From Motacilla alba alba (Eukaryota > Chordata > Aves > Passeriformes > Motacillidae): 64,000 nucleotides of DNA. Within the stretch, counting starts at the first letter, position 1; every line of letters starts with the position of its first letter. The stretch covers positions 113,307,966-113,371,965 of the forward strand of contig NC_052018.1 in assembly GCF_015832195.1 (NCBI RefSeq). Direction: 5' to 3'. The notes beneath the pieces were generated by a model. That model made no database searches. It worked only from the letters and a program-made list of their open reading frames with translations, and was not told the DNA's origin. Shown one piece after another: positions 47,978 through 59,960 of the stretch. The translations under genes were made by a program, and so were the position numbers.

Positions 47978-50262
47978 GTGAGGCAGCACCCTCACAGCTC
48001 AGTTACCTGCCAGAGGCGACCAGCACCTCCTGCTCCTCTGCAGGGGCAGGGAAGGGGCCCAGGGTGGGGAGAGGGCTGGGAGAACAGCGCAGGAGCAGCC
48101 TCCTGCAGCATGGTGACACCCCAAGGACGCTGCCTCTCTGCACCAGTGTGGCCCTGAGGAGTCCGGCCCTGGGCACAGCAGTACACTCCCATCAGCAGCA
48201 AACACAGGACCAGCCAGCTCAGCCTCAGCACCGAGGCAGAGCATTAACCGCTCTCCAGCACCTCACTGGATTTTAAGATGCACAGTGGTCGCTCTCACAG
48301 GGCAACCCCCAAAATATCCTATATCTGTTCAGTGCTGGAGCATCTCTCCCCAGCTCCTGTATTCTCACTGCTGCAGGCTCCAAACACCCTTGAATTCTAT
48401 TTAATCCAGCACATGGCTGGAAGAGCAATCGAAATGGTGTTCCCCAACATCCCTGCTTGAAAGGAAGCACCCAGAGCACCCAATGATTCTCTGGTCCAGG
48501 CTTTAGGACAGGAGAGAAAACAGGAAAGAAATTAAAACCAGAAAATAAGAAGCCAGACAGTTCATGATGTGACCTGCCAGTGTCCCCAGTGGGCAGTCTC
48601 ATCGTTTCTTGCTCGAGGGGAGAGGGTCCCTGGCTCTCCATCGAACACTGCTGCAGGTGTCTGGTGCTCAGGAGCGTCTTTAACCCTGCTGCATTGGATC
48701 AGGGCCACAGAGCAGGCTCTGAGCTGCGTGGGGCACAGAGCTGGGTGCAGCCCGTGTCACCAGCGCCTGCTGCAGCAGCTGGGCTCAGGCAGCACGAGCA
48801 GCAGCAGGAGTGAACTCAGGGAAACGAGCAAACAGCACCAAAGAGCTAAAACTCTCCTGCTGTCTTTCAGCCAGCAAGGAAACCCACAGAGCACTGCACA
48901 CACTGGCACTGTCACACCACAAAGGAAAAAGGAGCATAGCTGGGACCAGAAGTAACAAACTCCTTCAGCAGTGACTTCAACTGCAAGACAACAAAAAATG
49001 TGGATGAAGACAGAAAACACCTTCAGAACCATGACACAGGTCTGCAACTCCCTTGCAAGTCTAATCTGTAAGGAAGAGAAGCCCAAGATGCTGAAATTTT
49101 GGGTTGATCATTACAATGCTGTACTGTGCACACTGGGATATGCACACAGGAAAAAACATCTGAGGCGAAAGGAAATAAAGGAAGAACTCTGCTGGGAAGC
49201 AAAATGCTAGGGCTTGGTTTTCATTATCTAAAGCCACAACTCAGAACTGCCTGACTGATGATAAGAGATGTCACCCTCCCAGGGAGCTGGATCCAGGGAG
49301 GAAAAGGAAAGCTTTCAAAACAGCTCCTGTAAGACATTAAACCAGCTTAATATCAAATCATACTGAAAACAAACATTTTAATTCTGTAACATCAAAGCAC
49401 TGAGCAAGAACATGCTAAAGCAGAAAATTCCCGAATTAAAAGCTTGAGGTTTTAGTCTTTACACATTTGGCAAATAACCAGTTACAAGAATAATGCCAAA
49501 CCCATATATTCTGCAGAACATCCCAGGAAACGTTTCCTTTAGTCAGAACCCTGCCCTGAGCCAGTGTTGTCAACTCCCTCAGTGCAAAATCCCATTCTGT
49601 GCACACAACCCTGTACAATTTCAGCTGATAACCATTATTTTCTCCTCCAAAATATGGCAGGGGACATGTGTGGGCTGCTGCATGGCTACTGCTTCTCTCC
49701 CAAAGCGACCTTCAAGCAAAGGATGCTGCCTGCTTGTGCACGCTGCAGTACTCATGGCCTGAAATTAGACACCTTTTGTGAGCAAAGCTCCTGAAGGCCT
49801 CAGTGGAAGCTTTGCTGGCCTGAGGACTTGGGAATGGCCTACATCTGTTTATAAAGCTTTCCAGTCTGTTGGGATACAGGGAACTACTGTGTGCAAGAGA
49901 AAAATCATCACTGTGAGGCAATACCACCATGAGACAAATTATAATATAACTGCACTTAAAAGTATGTTTAACACAAATTAGTTATACCAAACTAACACCA
50001 AAGTTATAGACTGCTGAAGCTGACTAAGGGATCTGAATGCCCAGATGCTTTTAATTTGAGTGGCAAGGAGGGATTTGAATTCCTTAAATAGTGTTGAATG
50101 TTTCATTACTAACATGTAACACAAAAAACATGAAAGCAACTGGCTTTTCAAGCCTACAAACCTGGCCAAAAGATTCTGGCAACATCTTTTTAGACACATC
50201 TCCCCAAGCATACAGCCACTAAAATTAGAGATTCAGAAAATCCTGAAAGTATTCCAAGTCCT
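47978..50262. other. Non-coding stretch
   Basis: No gene recognised. The 128-codon plus-strand frame at 48569-48955 and the opposing minus frames have no domains. Confidence 0.4.
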
Positions 50263-50296
50263 AATAAATGCTTTCAGAAAAAAAAAAAAAAAAAAC
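50263..50296 (+). repeat. AATAAA followed by A19 tract
   Basis: AATAAA at 50263-50268 is followed nine bases later by nineteen A (50278-50296). This is the arrangement expected at the end of a retroposed mRNA or non-coding RNA. The upstream 300 bases contain no coding sequence I recognise. If it is a retrocopy, only 3' UTR is present. Confidence 0.4.
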
Positions 50297-51451
50297 AACC
50301 CAACAATTCCAACATGTTTTTCAATAGATCACTTTGATCCATTTAATAAAAATGCAATTGGGCTATAAAAGTCTGCTAAAAGAAAAATAGCTTCAGCACC
50401 AAATCCCATGTCCTGCAACTCAGAACAGAAACAATGGATCACCCAAGACCTGTCCTATTGCCTCAATCTCAACTGCAACAGCTCCATTTTTTGAACCTTT
50501 TTAAGAAAGCACAGAATTGGACTTCAAATAGAACAGATTTTCCTGGGCAACACTGTAACATTATTTCCCAACAGAACCTAAATGTTAGTGGTGATGGCAA
50601 ACCAGAGGGAAGCTGGTTACATGAACACATCCTTTTACCACTTTAAATTATGTTAATAACTAATCTACAGGCCAATTTTATTCCTTTACAGATGTCTGCA
50701 TGCCTGTCAAAAGATGCTAAGAGAGCATCCCCTTGGGCTGAATCCTCTGCAGCATTGCCACTCCCTTAGTAGCACTCTCTCTCTGCTTTTGGGGACACTC
50801 CTCTCCTGGCTTGCCTCTCCTGAGCAGGGGTCAGACACAGAAACAGCCTGACCGAAGCCAGAGCAGGGTACCCCTGTCCACACTGGCTATTGGGAGGTGC
50901 ATCAGACAGCCTGAGGTGAGAAATTTCCCTTCATGTGTTGGTTGAATCCAGGCAAGGACAAAGAGGGAGGAGAAGGCAGGGAAGCACAATGATGATTAGT
51001 GTAATGGGATTTGCTATTCTTGTTAATAGTTTAATCAATAGAAACATATACAGAACCCTCTACCATGCTCAAGTGTCCCTATAATTAGCTCAACACTCTT
51101 AAGCCATGGTTAGTATCACCTGAACCTCTACCACTCACTTCTGCAACAACAAGAAAAAGGCAGGATTGGGATTCCATGAGTCTAAAACTCAGCCATGCCC
51201 AAGTGACCCTGCCATGGCGTGTCCTGGCTGTGCTGGATACTCCAGACACAGTGTGGGGGTGACAGGTCTCAGGACAGGTCAATCTGAGCAGGATAATCTT
51301 CGGGGTGCCGTGCCCCAGGGCTCTGCTTGCACCAGACTTGCAGGTGGAGCCACACGTGCCTCTCCCCTGCACTGGAGACAGCCAGCGCTCCCAAGCTTTG
51401 CAGATCACACACACCTGCACCCTGTGCTGGTCACACAGCGCTCCCCTGCAG
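50297..51451. other. Non-coding stretch
   Basis: No gene or repeat recognised. Unique sequence of average composition. Confidence 0.4.
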
Positions 51452-51775
51452 GAATAACGGAGCAGCAGCCCCTGACTGGGGAGGTCATCAGGGAGGTGCT
51501 GAGGAGATGCACAGGACAGAGAAGCAGAGAGACAGGGCAGGATGAGGCAGAACTGGTGCCAGGCTGGGGCAGCAGCAGGCCTGTGGAGGTCACGGCCGTG
51601 AGCCTGGAGGTGCCACACAGGCTTTGTGAGCTTTGCCCTGGTGAAGCTGGATTTGCAATTCGTACCGCGTCACTTTTGGGATGTTACTGGTGTCATACCA
51701 CAGGACACAGCACGTGTTCTAGGGAGCCACAGGCCTTCCTTACAATCCTTTACTCTCTCTCTGCTGAAAATCAAG
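51452..51775 (+). other. Exon-like interval with consensus donor
   Basis: A 654-bp open frame (51166-51819) contains an acceptor-like CGCTCCCCTGCAG| at 51451. It ends in a perfect donor, TCAAG|GTAAGT, at 51775. The 324-bp interval is phase 1 on both sides (108 codons). The peptide is Cys-containing with no recognised fold. It is not an Ig domain: there is no paired Cys...Trp...DxxxYxC pattern. The pyrimidine tract is short. An opposing 177-codon minus frame covers much of the same DNA. Possibly a lineage-specific or non-coding transcript exon, possibly chance. Confidence 0.2.
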
Positions 51776-53410
51776 GTAAGTTTGTGTTAACTTTGGCTTT
51801 CATCTCTCTAAATAGATAGTGCCAAAAGCATATATAAACACCCTATTGGTGTATCAGTATAAAGCTCATTTAAAAGGCTTAAAACTGACTTTGAAATAAG
51901 CTGAGACAATCTCCAAACTGACAAGTGCAAGGCAGGGGGGAAATAATCCCTACAAGCAGCAGATTTCCCAGAGGAGCAGCTTTCCCCACTGCCGAGCTGG
52001 AAGGGGGGGCACTCCTCCATCCCAACTCCTGTCCCCACAACCTCACAAGAGGGAACTTGTCCCACTTATAGCTGTGAGCAAACAGCACTGAAACAGTGAC
52101 TGCCACAGGCAGCATCTGTCCAGAGAGCCTGCATTCCATGTCCCACAGCACAGGAGCTCCAAAATGTGAAGTCACAAGATTAGTTTACTATAACGTGGCT
52201 AATTTATTCTGGCATTCCCTAGGGATGAAAAAAAATCCAAAAAATAACTATGGGCAATGCTGTTGTATCAGTTCTGAGAAGCATGAAAAGCCACAACTGC
52301 AAGCAGCAATGTCTTATGGGTAGGTGAGTTATTTTGGCCTGTTAAATTTTTTTTTTTAATAAGGAACAACTGGCAAGTTTCCATTGTGCCACTTGGATGC
52401 ACTTTGCACTGCACTGTGTCACAGGTCAGCCCGAGGCAGAGCCTGAAATACCATTCCCCACTGGTAAGTTCTGTGTGCTTCCAAAGAGACACTGAGTAAC
52501 AACCCTCTCTTGCCTAGGGCAGCAGGACAAACCTCAAACACTGACCAAAGCCTTACATACCCACTCTGCTGTGGCTGAATCCTTCTCCAGAGGAGGGCTC
52601 CCACTCCTCTGCCTCTTTCCTAATGGATGTGAGGACCTGCCCCCTGCATAGACAGGGCAGTGAAACTGATGGGAGCATTACAGAGTATGACCTGGGGAAA
52701 AGAGAAAGCCAAGGGCTCTGGAGTCCTAATCCAGTGTTCCCGGAGCCATTTATATGCCAGACAGGCTGCTGACTGATCATCACACAACATGTGAACTTGA
52801 ACATTTCTGTCAAAGAAATCGTAACATTTTCCAGAGCTTAGGTTGGGGAAACTGAGATCAAGCCCATTAGACATTGATTGCTCCACCTATTATTCAGTTC
52901 TCCTAATGAGGAGAATTCAGAGAAACAGCTTTCTTGGCAGCTTGTTTATAAAGCAAAGCAAAAAATCCAGTCACCTTGGTTATTCCTTGTTTGTAGTGCC
53001 ACTACTTCTGCTGCTTGGAGAGCTGTCAGAAACCTGCTCTACATTACTGCTCTCTATCAGCCTCCAAAACCATCCCTGAGGGGCTGAGGCACAGTGGAAC
53101 AAAATCAATGACTTGGGAATTCACACACTGATTATCAAGTGAGCTCCAGGTCAGATATTGTGATTTCCTTGTTGCTGCACACCCCTCCTACCCTGTCCTT
53201 CTCTGCACTCACACATTTCATACTTGTTACTCAAGTGAGTTACACTTACATGTTCAATACTCCCAAAATGGAAAACCTCTGGATAACTAAAGCTGTGCTG
53301 CTGAGAAGACAAGGTTCCCTTTCCATTGAGACGGGATTACTGGCTCTGATGTAGTTAAGTCAGCCTGGATTCATGCTGGTAGATTAGTGTAAGTGAGCCC
53401 TAGAAGAACC
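51776..53410. other. Non-coding stretch
   Basis: Starts with the GTAAGT donor described above. No gene or clear repeat follows. A T-run lies near 52.35 kb. Confidence 0.4.
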
Positions 53411-53575
53411 AGAGGTCTAGAATGAATTTCCAGAGATTATTTAGTCCACTGGCCTGGCTAGGGGAGGACACACATAGGCCACTCCTGACAGGAGGGTGCA
53501 GCTTATTTTGCAGGAGTCACAGACCTCTCCCAGGAAATCTGCTCCAGTCCTTCACACTCCCTTAGTACCAGATTA
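53411..53575 (-). mobile_element. Old CR1 fragment, minus orientation
   Basis: Plus-strand 'tgaatttccagagattattt', 'agtccactggcctgg' and 'gaaatctgctccagtccttc' correspond, with many substitutions, to the reverse complement of a CR1 3' region (…ccagaggtcatctagtccac…ctgttccagtgctc…). It is considerably older than the other copies, and its ends are approximate. Confidence 0.5.
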
Positions 53576-56500
53576 GTTACTAAAAACAAAGTGCCCTGAT
53601 TTTCCCTGGAAGCAATTTAGCCCAAAGATTCTTGTCTAACTGCCAGGGTCAGAAACACCAAATTATTGCTTTTCTCCTTCGCAGCAGCTGACAGTGTTTT
53701 GGGGAGAAACAGTCCTCCCCTCAGCCTCCCTCTCCTGAGGATGGAACCCCCTCCACCTTCCCTAGCAAACCAAGCCTTTTGGACCTTGGATCAGCCTTCC
53801 TGCCTTCCTTTCATACTCAACCCAGTCCAGCTCAGCTTGGAAGTACCCTAGGCAAAAGCAAATGCTCCTGCTTGCTGGATTATTGCACTTGCCACAGGGG
53901 GAACAGTCCTGCTCACACTTCATGTGCCTCTTCTGTAACAGCATGGTGTTGTTTATTGACGATCAGCTCGCGAGCCACCAAAAGCTTTCCTCCTCACTGG
54001 TAAATCAACTACACTTGTAGCTGCTGGTCCCAATCCTGTCATAACTAGAGAATAACCTATATGAAGAGTTCATTGCAACACATAAATCTGTATCAGCAAA
54101 GGAACAAAGCACTGTCCCAGCTGCATGGCAAGCAGCCATGGGGTTTGGTGGGGTTTTTACCCCCTTGCAAGCATCACACTGAAATCTAATCCTGCCCAGT
54201 GGGCTCACAGCCTTTCCAAAGTGTTGCCAGCTGCAAGTTTAAATTGCATGCTTGCTTGCCTCAGCCATTCCACAGGTGCAAACAAAAGACAGATACAGAA
54301 CAACCCCCCCCCAAAACACATTCCTTACAATTTTCCAACCAGTTTTGCATCCAGATATTTTCAGCCATGTAAAGGCACACGCGAAGCAGCTTCAGAACTC
54401 AAAGCTTTGAGTATGTGTCTCAAAAAGAGATTTATGCTGCCTGTTACTCATCCCCTGAAATTCCTCTAGGTGCTCTCCAACAGTTTGGCTATTTGTTCCA
54501 GTGTTTTTCCAGGAACCAAAGCTAAGCTGACAGGGCTATCCTTCTAGGTATGCTTGTTAGCACCACTTTTGGACCTACAGCTCAAACCTGCACTACTGGG
54601 CTTTGCTCCAACACACCATTCTAGCACACAGTCAATTAAGAGGGAGAGACATCTGTGGCTGTAGAGGGGTTGAGTAACATGCCTGTTGCTACACGTGTGC
54701 TTGGATGTTTGTCTAGTTCCTAAGAATAGCTACATATTAAAAAATCCAAACAAAACCCAACACACCAAACCCAAGCAAATGGAGATGTATTTTCATACAA
54801 TGCTTACAACTTTAAGAATGGAAATAGCAACAAATACAAAACACTGACTTTTCACTTATCCTAGGAGCTCATTCTCCAATCCCCTGTGATCATCCCCACT
54901 GCAGTGCCTTCTCCTACTCCTGTGCTGCTCCAGTCTCTTGTTTGGTTAGATTTTTCTCAAGTCTCCCATTATGCCTCCTACATTATGCCCCCAGCACATT
55001 CTTCAGCCGTATGAGCCCTTCCTTTTGGGGAGATAATGAATTGATTAGATGTCACTTAGTCAGTCATGAACTGCTACTGGCACCTCTTGCAGCAGCTTTC
55101 TGTGCGTGCCAAAGGTGTTTTGGTGCTTCTGAAAGACAGAGCACTGGCAGCTCTGGAGAGCAAGACTGATCTCACTCCCAGGCCAGCTCCAACCCACAGA
55201 GCCATTACATCTGACTCCAGGGTTACCTGTGGCAATAGAAGGAAACAGCACACTGAAAATGGCCAAAGGACCAGCACACAATGGTGGAACTCACCCAGCC
55301 TCCTCTGCTGCTCCCCACTGTCCCCTCCAAGTTTAGGAAACCCATCCAGAGCCCTACCTAAGGCAGTTTGCTTAAATATAAGCCCTGATCGGCTGCTGCT
55401 GCTTAGCAAATGAACCACTTACAGCTGTGGGGTGGGCTGGACTCCCCCCACTGGTAATCCCTCAGCCCTGCCAGCCCAGTGGATCATTGTCACTGGAACA
55501 GTCACCTGGATCATCAGGCTGAGCCCCAGCCCCTAGCTCCCACCAGTTCTGCTCTGCTGGGCTTTCCCTGCTTCTGCTGCTGCTTGTTCCTGGCTTCCAA
55601 GCCAGGATGGATGTGGTCAGTCAGGTTTTCTTCCACACCTCTTCTGTCTAACTTCTTCATTCCCTCCACATGAATCATTTCCCCAGATCGGCGAAAAGAC
55701 CTCAAACACACTGCTTATTCCAGACTAAATTTATCTTATGCATACAGAATTGGGGAGGAATTCCAGCTACCAGAGCTCTCTTGCAAGCTAATTATTCTTC
55801 AAAGAAGTTTTAGGCAGTCCCAGGGAGCATCTAACTATTGGTTTTCTACTCTGTATAATTTCCCTGAAAAATGTAATCATTCTCCTCCTGTCTCACACTG
55901 TCACTTGTCTCTCAGAACAACCTGGGAACAATAAAATAGTGAGATAGAGGGCACCAAGAAGGGCACCATCAAAAAATGTATCTCTGTACAAGCAGAGTCT
56001 GTAAAAGCAAACCCAAGAAATGTCTGTAGACCTTGTTTAATATTCATCAGCCAGTGTAGGGTATAACTGAAACCCAAATGCAACTGTTATGAAAATCCAG
56101 GGTAGGAGGAAATCAAATGGAGACAGCGCTCTCAGTATGCTGCCATTTCAGAGTTTCTCATTTCTGGATTTCTAGCATAAATGTGCCACAGAGAGAAATG
56201 TTATCGAATACATTGCTTCCTTACAAATGGCTACATTTTTATAGAAATTCACTTATGGGGAAAAAGAAAAAAAAGAGAAGAGGATTTTGCATTTGGAGAC
56301 TCCAAGGAACTGGCCTAGTATAAATCTATTCCTAACACACAATTTAATGGAAAAACAAAATAAAAATGGAATTGAGACCAGCACATCTTAAAAACCATGT
56401 TGTGCAATATTAAGCTGGATTTTTTCCTCCATGTTCTTGCACAAGAAAGCCCTTGACACGATTAACTTAATGATCATTCAGAATGCCTTTTGGCTTCAGA

Positions 56501-59500
56501 AATGTAGCACCTTCAAATATACCTGTAATCAGAATATTTAAGCAGACACTGAGTTCCCTGCTGCTGCTTTATTCCTGTGTGTTTGCTACGAGCTCCAGCC
56601 TGCTTAAGGACACCATGGAACCAGCCCTTGGCACTGCCCAGTGAAGTGCCTGCTGAGGGACAGGCAGGCTCTGGAGGGGCCAGAACCACCCTTATCATAA
56701 TCAGACAACAGAGGCAGGAAGATAAGGGCTTGCGAGCAGGGAACAGGGAGAACAGGGTAGAGCAGTACTGCTTTGCCCTTGTCAGCGCTGCCAAAACTCT
56801 GTGATGTAACGCTGAGCCACTCCTGAGCGTTTCAATTGGGACAGAGCTGCTCAAGGCCAGCCCCAAGAGCTGCCTGGGGGTCTCTGCTGACCTTTGTCAG
56901 GATTTGCTCTTCCCTCCTGGTATGGCCACGACGGGGTACAGAACTGATTCGGATTTCTTCCACGCCTGGGATTCAAACCTGGCAGGACCTGGGACCAATG
57001 TTGGCTCTGAGGCTGTGCCAGCCAAACTCGAGCCTGGTTTAATCAGGTTTTGCCACCCCCTCTCCTCTAGATGTCAAATCACAATTCAGGAGGGGAAATG
57101 AAATGCTTTGGAAAGTAGAACACACAATTACCATTTGTGGTAGGTTTTTTTACTCATTTTTTTCACAGACTTCCAAGTCTTTCCTGTTTCCCTTGGGAAA
57201 ATAAATTCTTATCAGAAGCTATTTAATGACAGAAAAGGAAAAGCTATTATCAACTTAAAGAAAAAAAGAAAAACAGCTGAGCAAATTCAGGTAAACTGTG
57301 TCCTGCTGAGAGCTGGTGCTCAGAACACAGCTCCCTTCGTATGCCAACACTCAGCTGTGCATCCTAGCATTCATTATTTACCAGCCTCCATGAGACACGG
57401 GGCTTTCAGAAACAGGATATTCCTTAGCAACCCAGATAAGAACTCAGCCTCCAAGTGTTCCCAGTGCTTCAGGAATGGCTTTGATTCTCAGTGGTCTGAA
57501 ACACAACTGTGGCCACCCCTGTCTACTGCCAGAGCAACACCGGTGGGCTCTGCTTGAAAGGAAGCTGCTTTGAGCTGGGAACACCATCACACAACTGGGC
57601 TGCTCTGTGGCACATTGTCTGAATCTGAGTCGATTCCTGCTCCCTGATTGTCTGCACCCTTGGAAATCTGCCAAAATTAAAAACGAAGTGCAACACCATC
57701 AGAGGAAGGGAATGGCCAAACCCACATGCAACTTTTATCATTAAAACCTTAAATGCAAAGTTCCAAATATAGAAGCTTAAAGTTATGCTCCGAGCCCCCC
57801 GTGAGGAGCATTAAAAATGACCCAGTTTAGAGTGCTGTCAGGAGGCTTTGAACATGCCCTGTGCTGCTCCAAAGCATTTCCCTTGCATTTGGGGGCCCAT
57901 TCAAAAAGTGGGCATTTGCACTTTGGCAAGACGTTCCCTGGCAAGATCCCTTTAGGATTTAAAATACATCTATTTTCACTTTCCCAGCATTAACTAGAGA
58001 ACTGTCTTCTACACCTTCAGGCATCTGCATGCCAAGAAATGAGGGCAAGATGCACAGATGCTGCAAGCCAAAGGAGAAGACAAGCTGGGAAGAAGCCAAG
58101 CTTCACCCAGGAGCAGAGTGACATTTCAGAACATTATGCTTGGGAAGGTGCCAGTCCAAATGATCTGCACACTGCCTGGGCTGGAAAAGTGAGCCCCCAT
58201 ATTTTTGCAGTGGTGCAGTTGCAATTTCTTACCGGTGAGGCAAATGGGGGAGGCAAGAATCCCAACTCAGGGAAACTGCTCCGCTCAGGTGTATAGGAAA
58301 ACACCAGCTGCCAAAACACGGGTCCTGTATGTTCTCATAGAAATAGGACTGTATGAGGAGGCACTAACAGCAACACTTCCATCCTGTTGTCCTCACAGAG
58401 GATCCCTGCCAGCCATGTGCTCCCCCTCTGCACCCAGAACCTGGCTGTCTGTGCTGTCCCAGTGCAGGGACAAGGAGGTAACCCCACGCAGTTGTTCAGG
58501 CTGGACAGTGCTTCTGGCAGCTGGAGGTGGAACTGTGTCAGAAAAGCCAAACCTTCCTTTCTGTGGGCTTTCCAGGAAGAAACCAGACCTATTGATTAAT
58601 TCCTTTTGCATAATGCAAGTGAGGGTTGGGATCAGATGCAGGTGGGTGAATGGTAGCTGCTGTCTCGAGTCACTCTCTGTGGGTCTCAAACTGCATCAGT
58701 TAGCTTAGCAGCAAATTTCAGTATCCCTGTTTTCTTCTATTCAAAGCCTCTCTGCTGTCCATGATACAGCTCCTCTTGCACCCCTCCAACTCTAAAATGG
58801 AGCTGGCTTTTGACTTCCAATTTAAAAAGTTTTATTTGACTTCTATTATTGAAAATGCAAACCTTCAAGTATCCTTTGGGCTTTTACATTTCTTTTTGAG
58901 GGGGCATCAGGGTCTGCAGGTATTATTCTTGTCCTGCACACAGGACAACTCAGACTTGTAAATAAGGAAACCAGGCTTCTCTGTCACATTTGTTTCTGAT
59001 TTGATCTGTTCTCTCAGACCACTTCTCCTGCACTTCCTTACCCATCCTTGTGCCCTCACTACCAGCTGATACACTGCTAAGGAAAGGCAAATGATACTCT
59101 ACAAAATTGCAGAGTAATTTCCAATAGAAATTGGTGTCTTGGCTCCTCCAGCCCGGACCAACTGGCAAACGATGTGCCACCTTCTGGGCTGTCCTTGAAC
59201 AGCTGCACACAAGGGCAGCAGGAATGCCAACCACCCAGTCTCTGATGTATACCCTCGGCTAGAGAGGGATGGCAGTAAGATCATCCACACCTTCCCCTGT
59301 GCCAGCATGTTGCAGGATGACAAACCTGGGTGCTTTTCCAGCAGACTGCTGCTGTGCTGGTCATCTCCTCAAAGCACAACCAGTCCTTCGCGCGAATGTC
59401 ACCTTTCTCTAGAAACAGGCAGCGATCTGGGGCTGTTCAGCAGCTGGCTCCCCAGGGGCTCTGTCCAGGATGAACACACACAAGCCCTTCTGAGGCCTGC

Positions 59501-59599
59501 GAGCTGACGGCACCACGGGGCAGGGCAGAGAGATGCTGCCTTTTGCTAAGAGAAGGAGCAGCACCCTCCTGTGCTCATGTATATTTATTGCACTGCAAA
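53576..59599. other. Non-coding stretch
   Basis: No gene recognised in about 6 kb. Frames of up to 167 codons (58205-58708, plus) lack domains. A C9 run lies at 54304-54312. A short tRNA-B-box-like string occurs near 56.97 kb without a cloverleaf. Confidence 0.4.
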
Positions 59600-59960
59600 C
59601 TCGGAGCTCTTTCGCTGCTCATCAGCACGAACTGATTTTCGGCCATCAGCCTCCTGGGTTTCTTTCACTGCATCCCCCTCCAGACTGCGTTTGCAGGGAT
59701 GGAACTTTCCTGCTATTCCTTGAAATCATGCAGCCTGCCCGCTTTCTCCGCGCTATTTCCTGCTTGTCAGCGTCTCAGCTGCTCGCTGCCCTGGGATCCC
59801 GGGTGCAGGTGAGGCTGGCACATTATCCGAGCCCCTAAACCTGGCGCAGGGGGTGCTGCAGCCCGGGGCTGCAGGGCAGAGGCCGCCTCTGCCCGCGCAG
59901 GGGAGGGCGAAGGAGCTCAGGACAATCCTCTTCTCCTGCAGGTTTCTCCCGCACAGGCTG
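59600..59960. promoter_or_regulatory. Small CpG-enriched patch
   Basis: About 0.35 kb with more CpG than its flanks ('ctccgcgctatt', 'ggcgcaggggg', 'cctctgcccgcgcagg'). It is smaller and weaker than the islands at 10.5 and 22.8 kb and falls short of a confident promoter call. No associated exon was identified. Confidence 0.25.

Noticed and set aside
56960..56990. tRNA B-box-like string (reverse complement of GGTTTGAATCC)
   Set aside because: No A box, no cloverleaf and no terminator; more likely chance or an old SINE trace.
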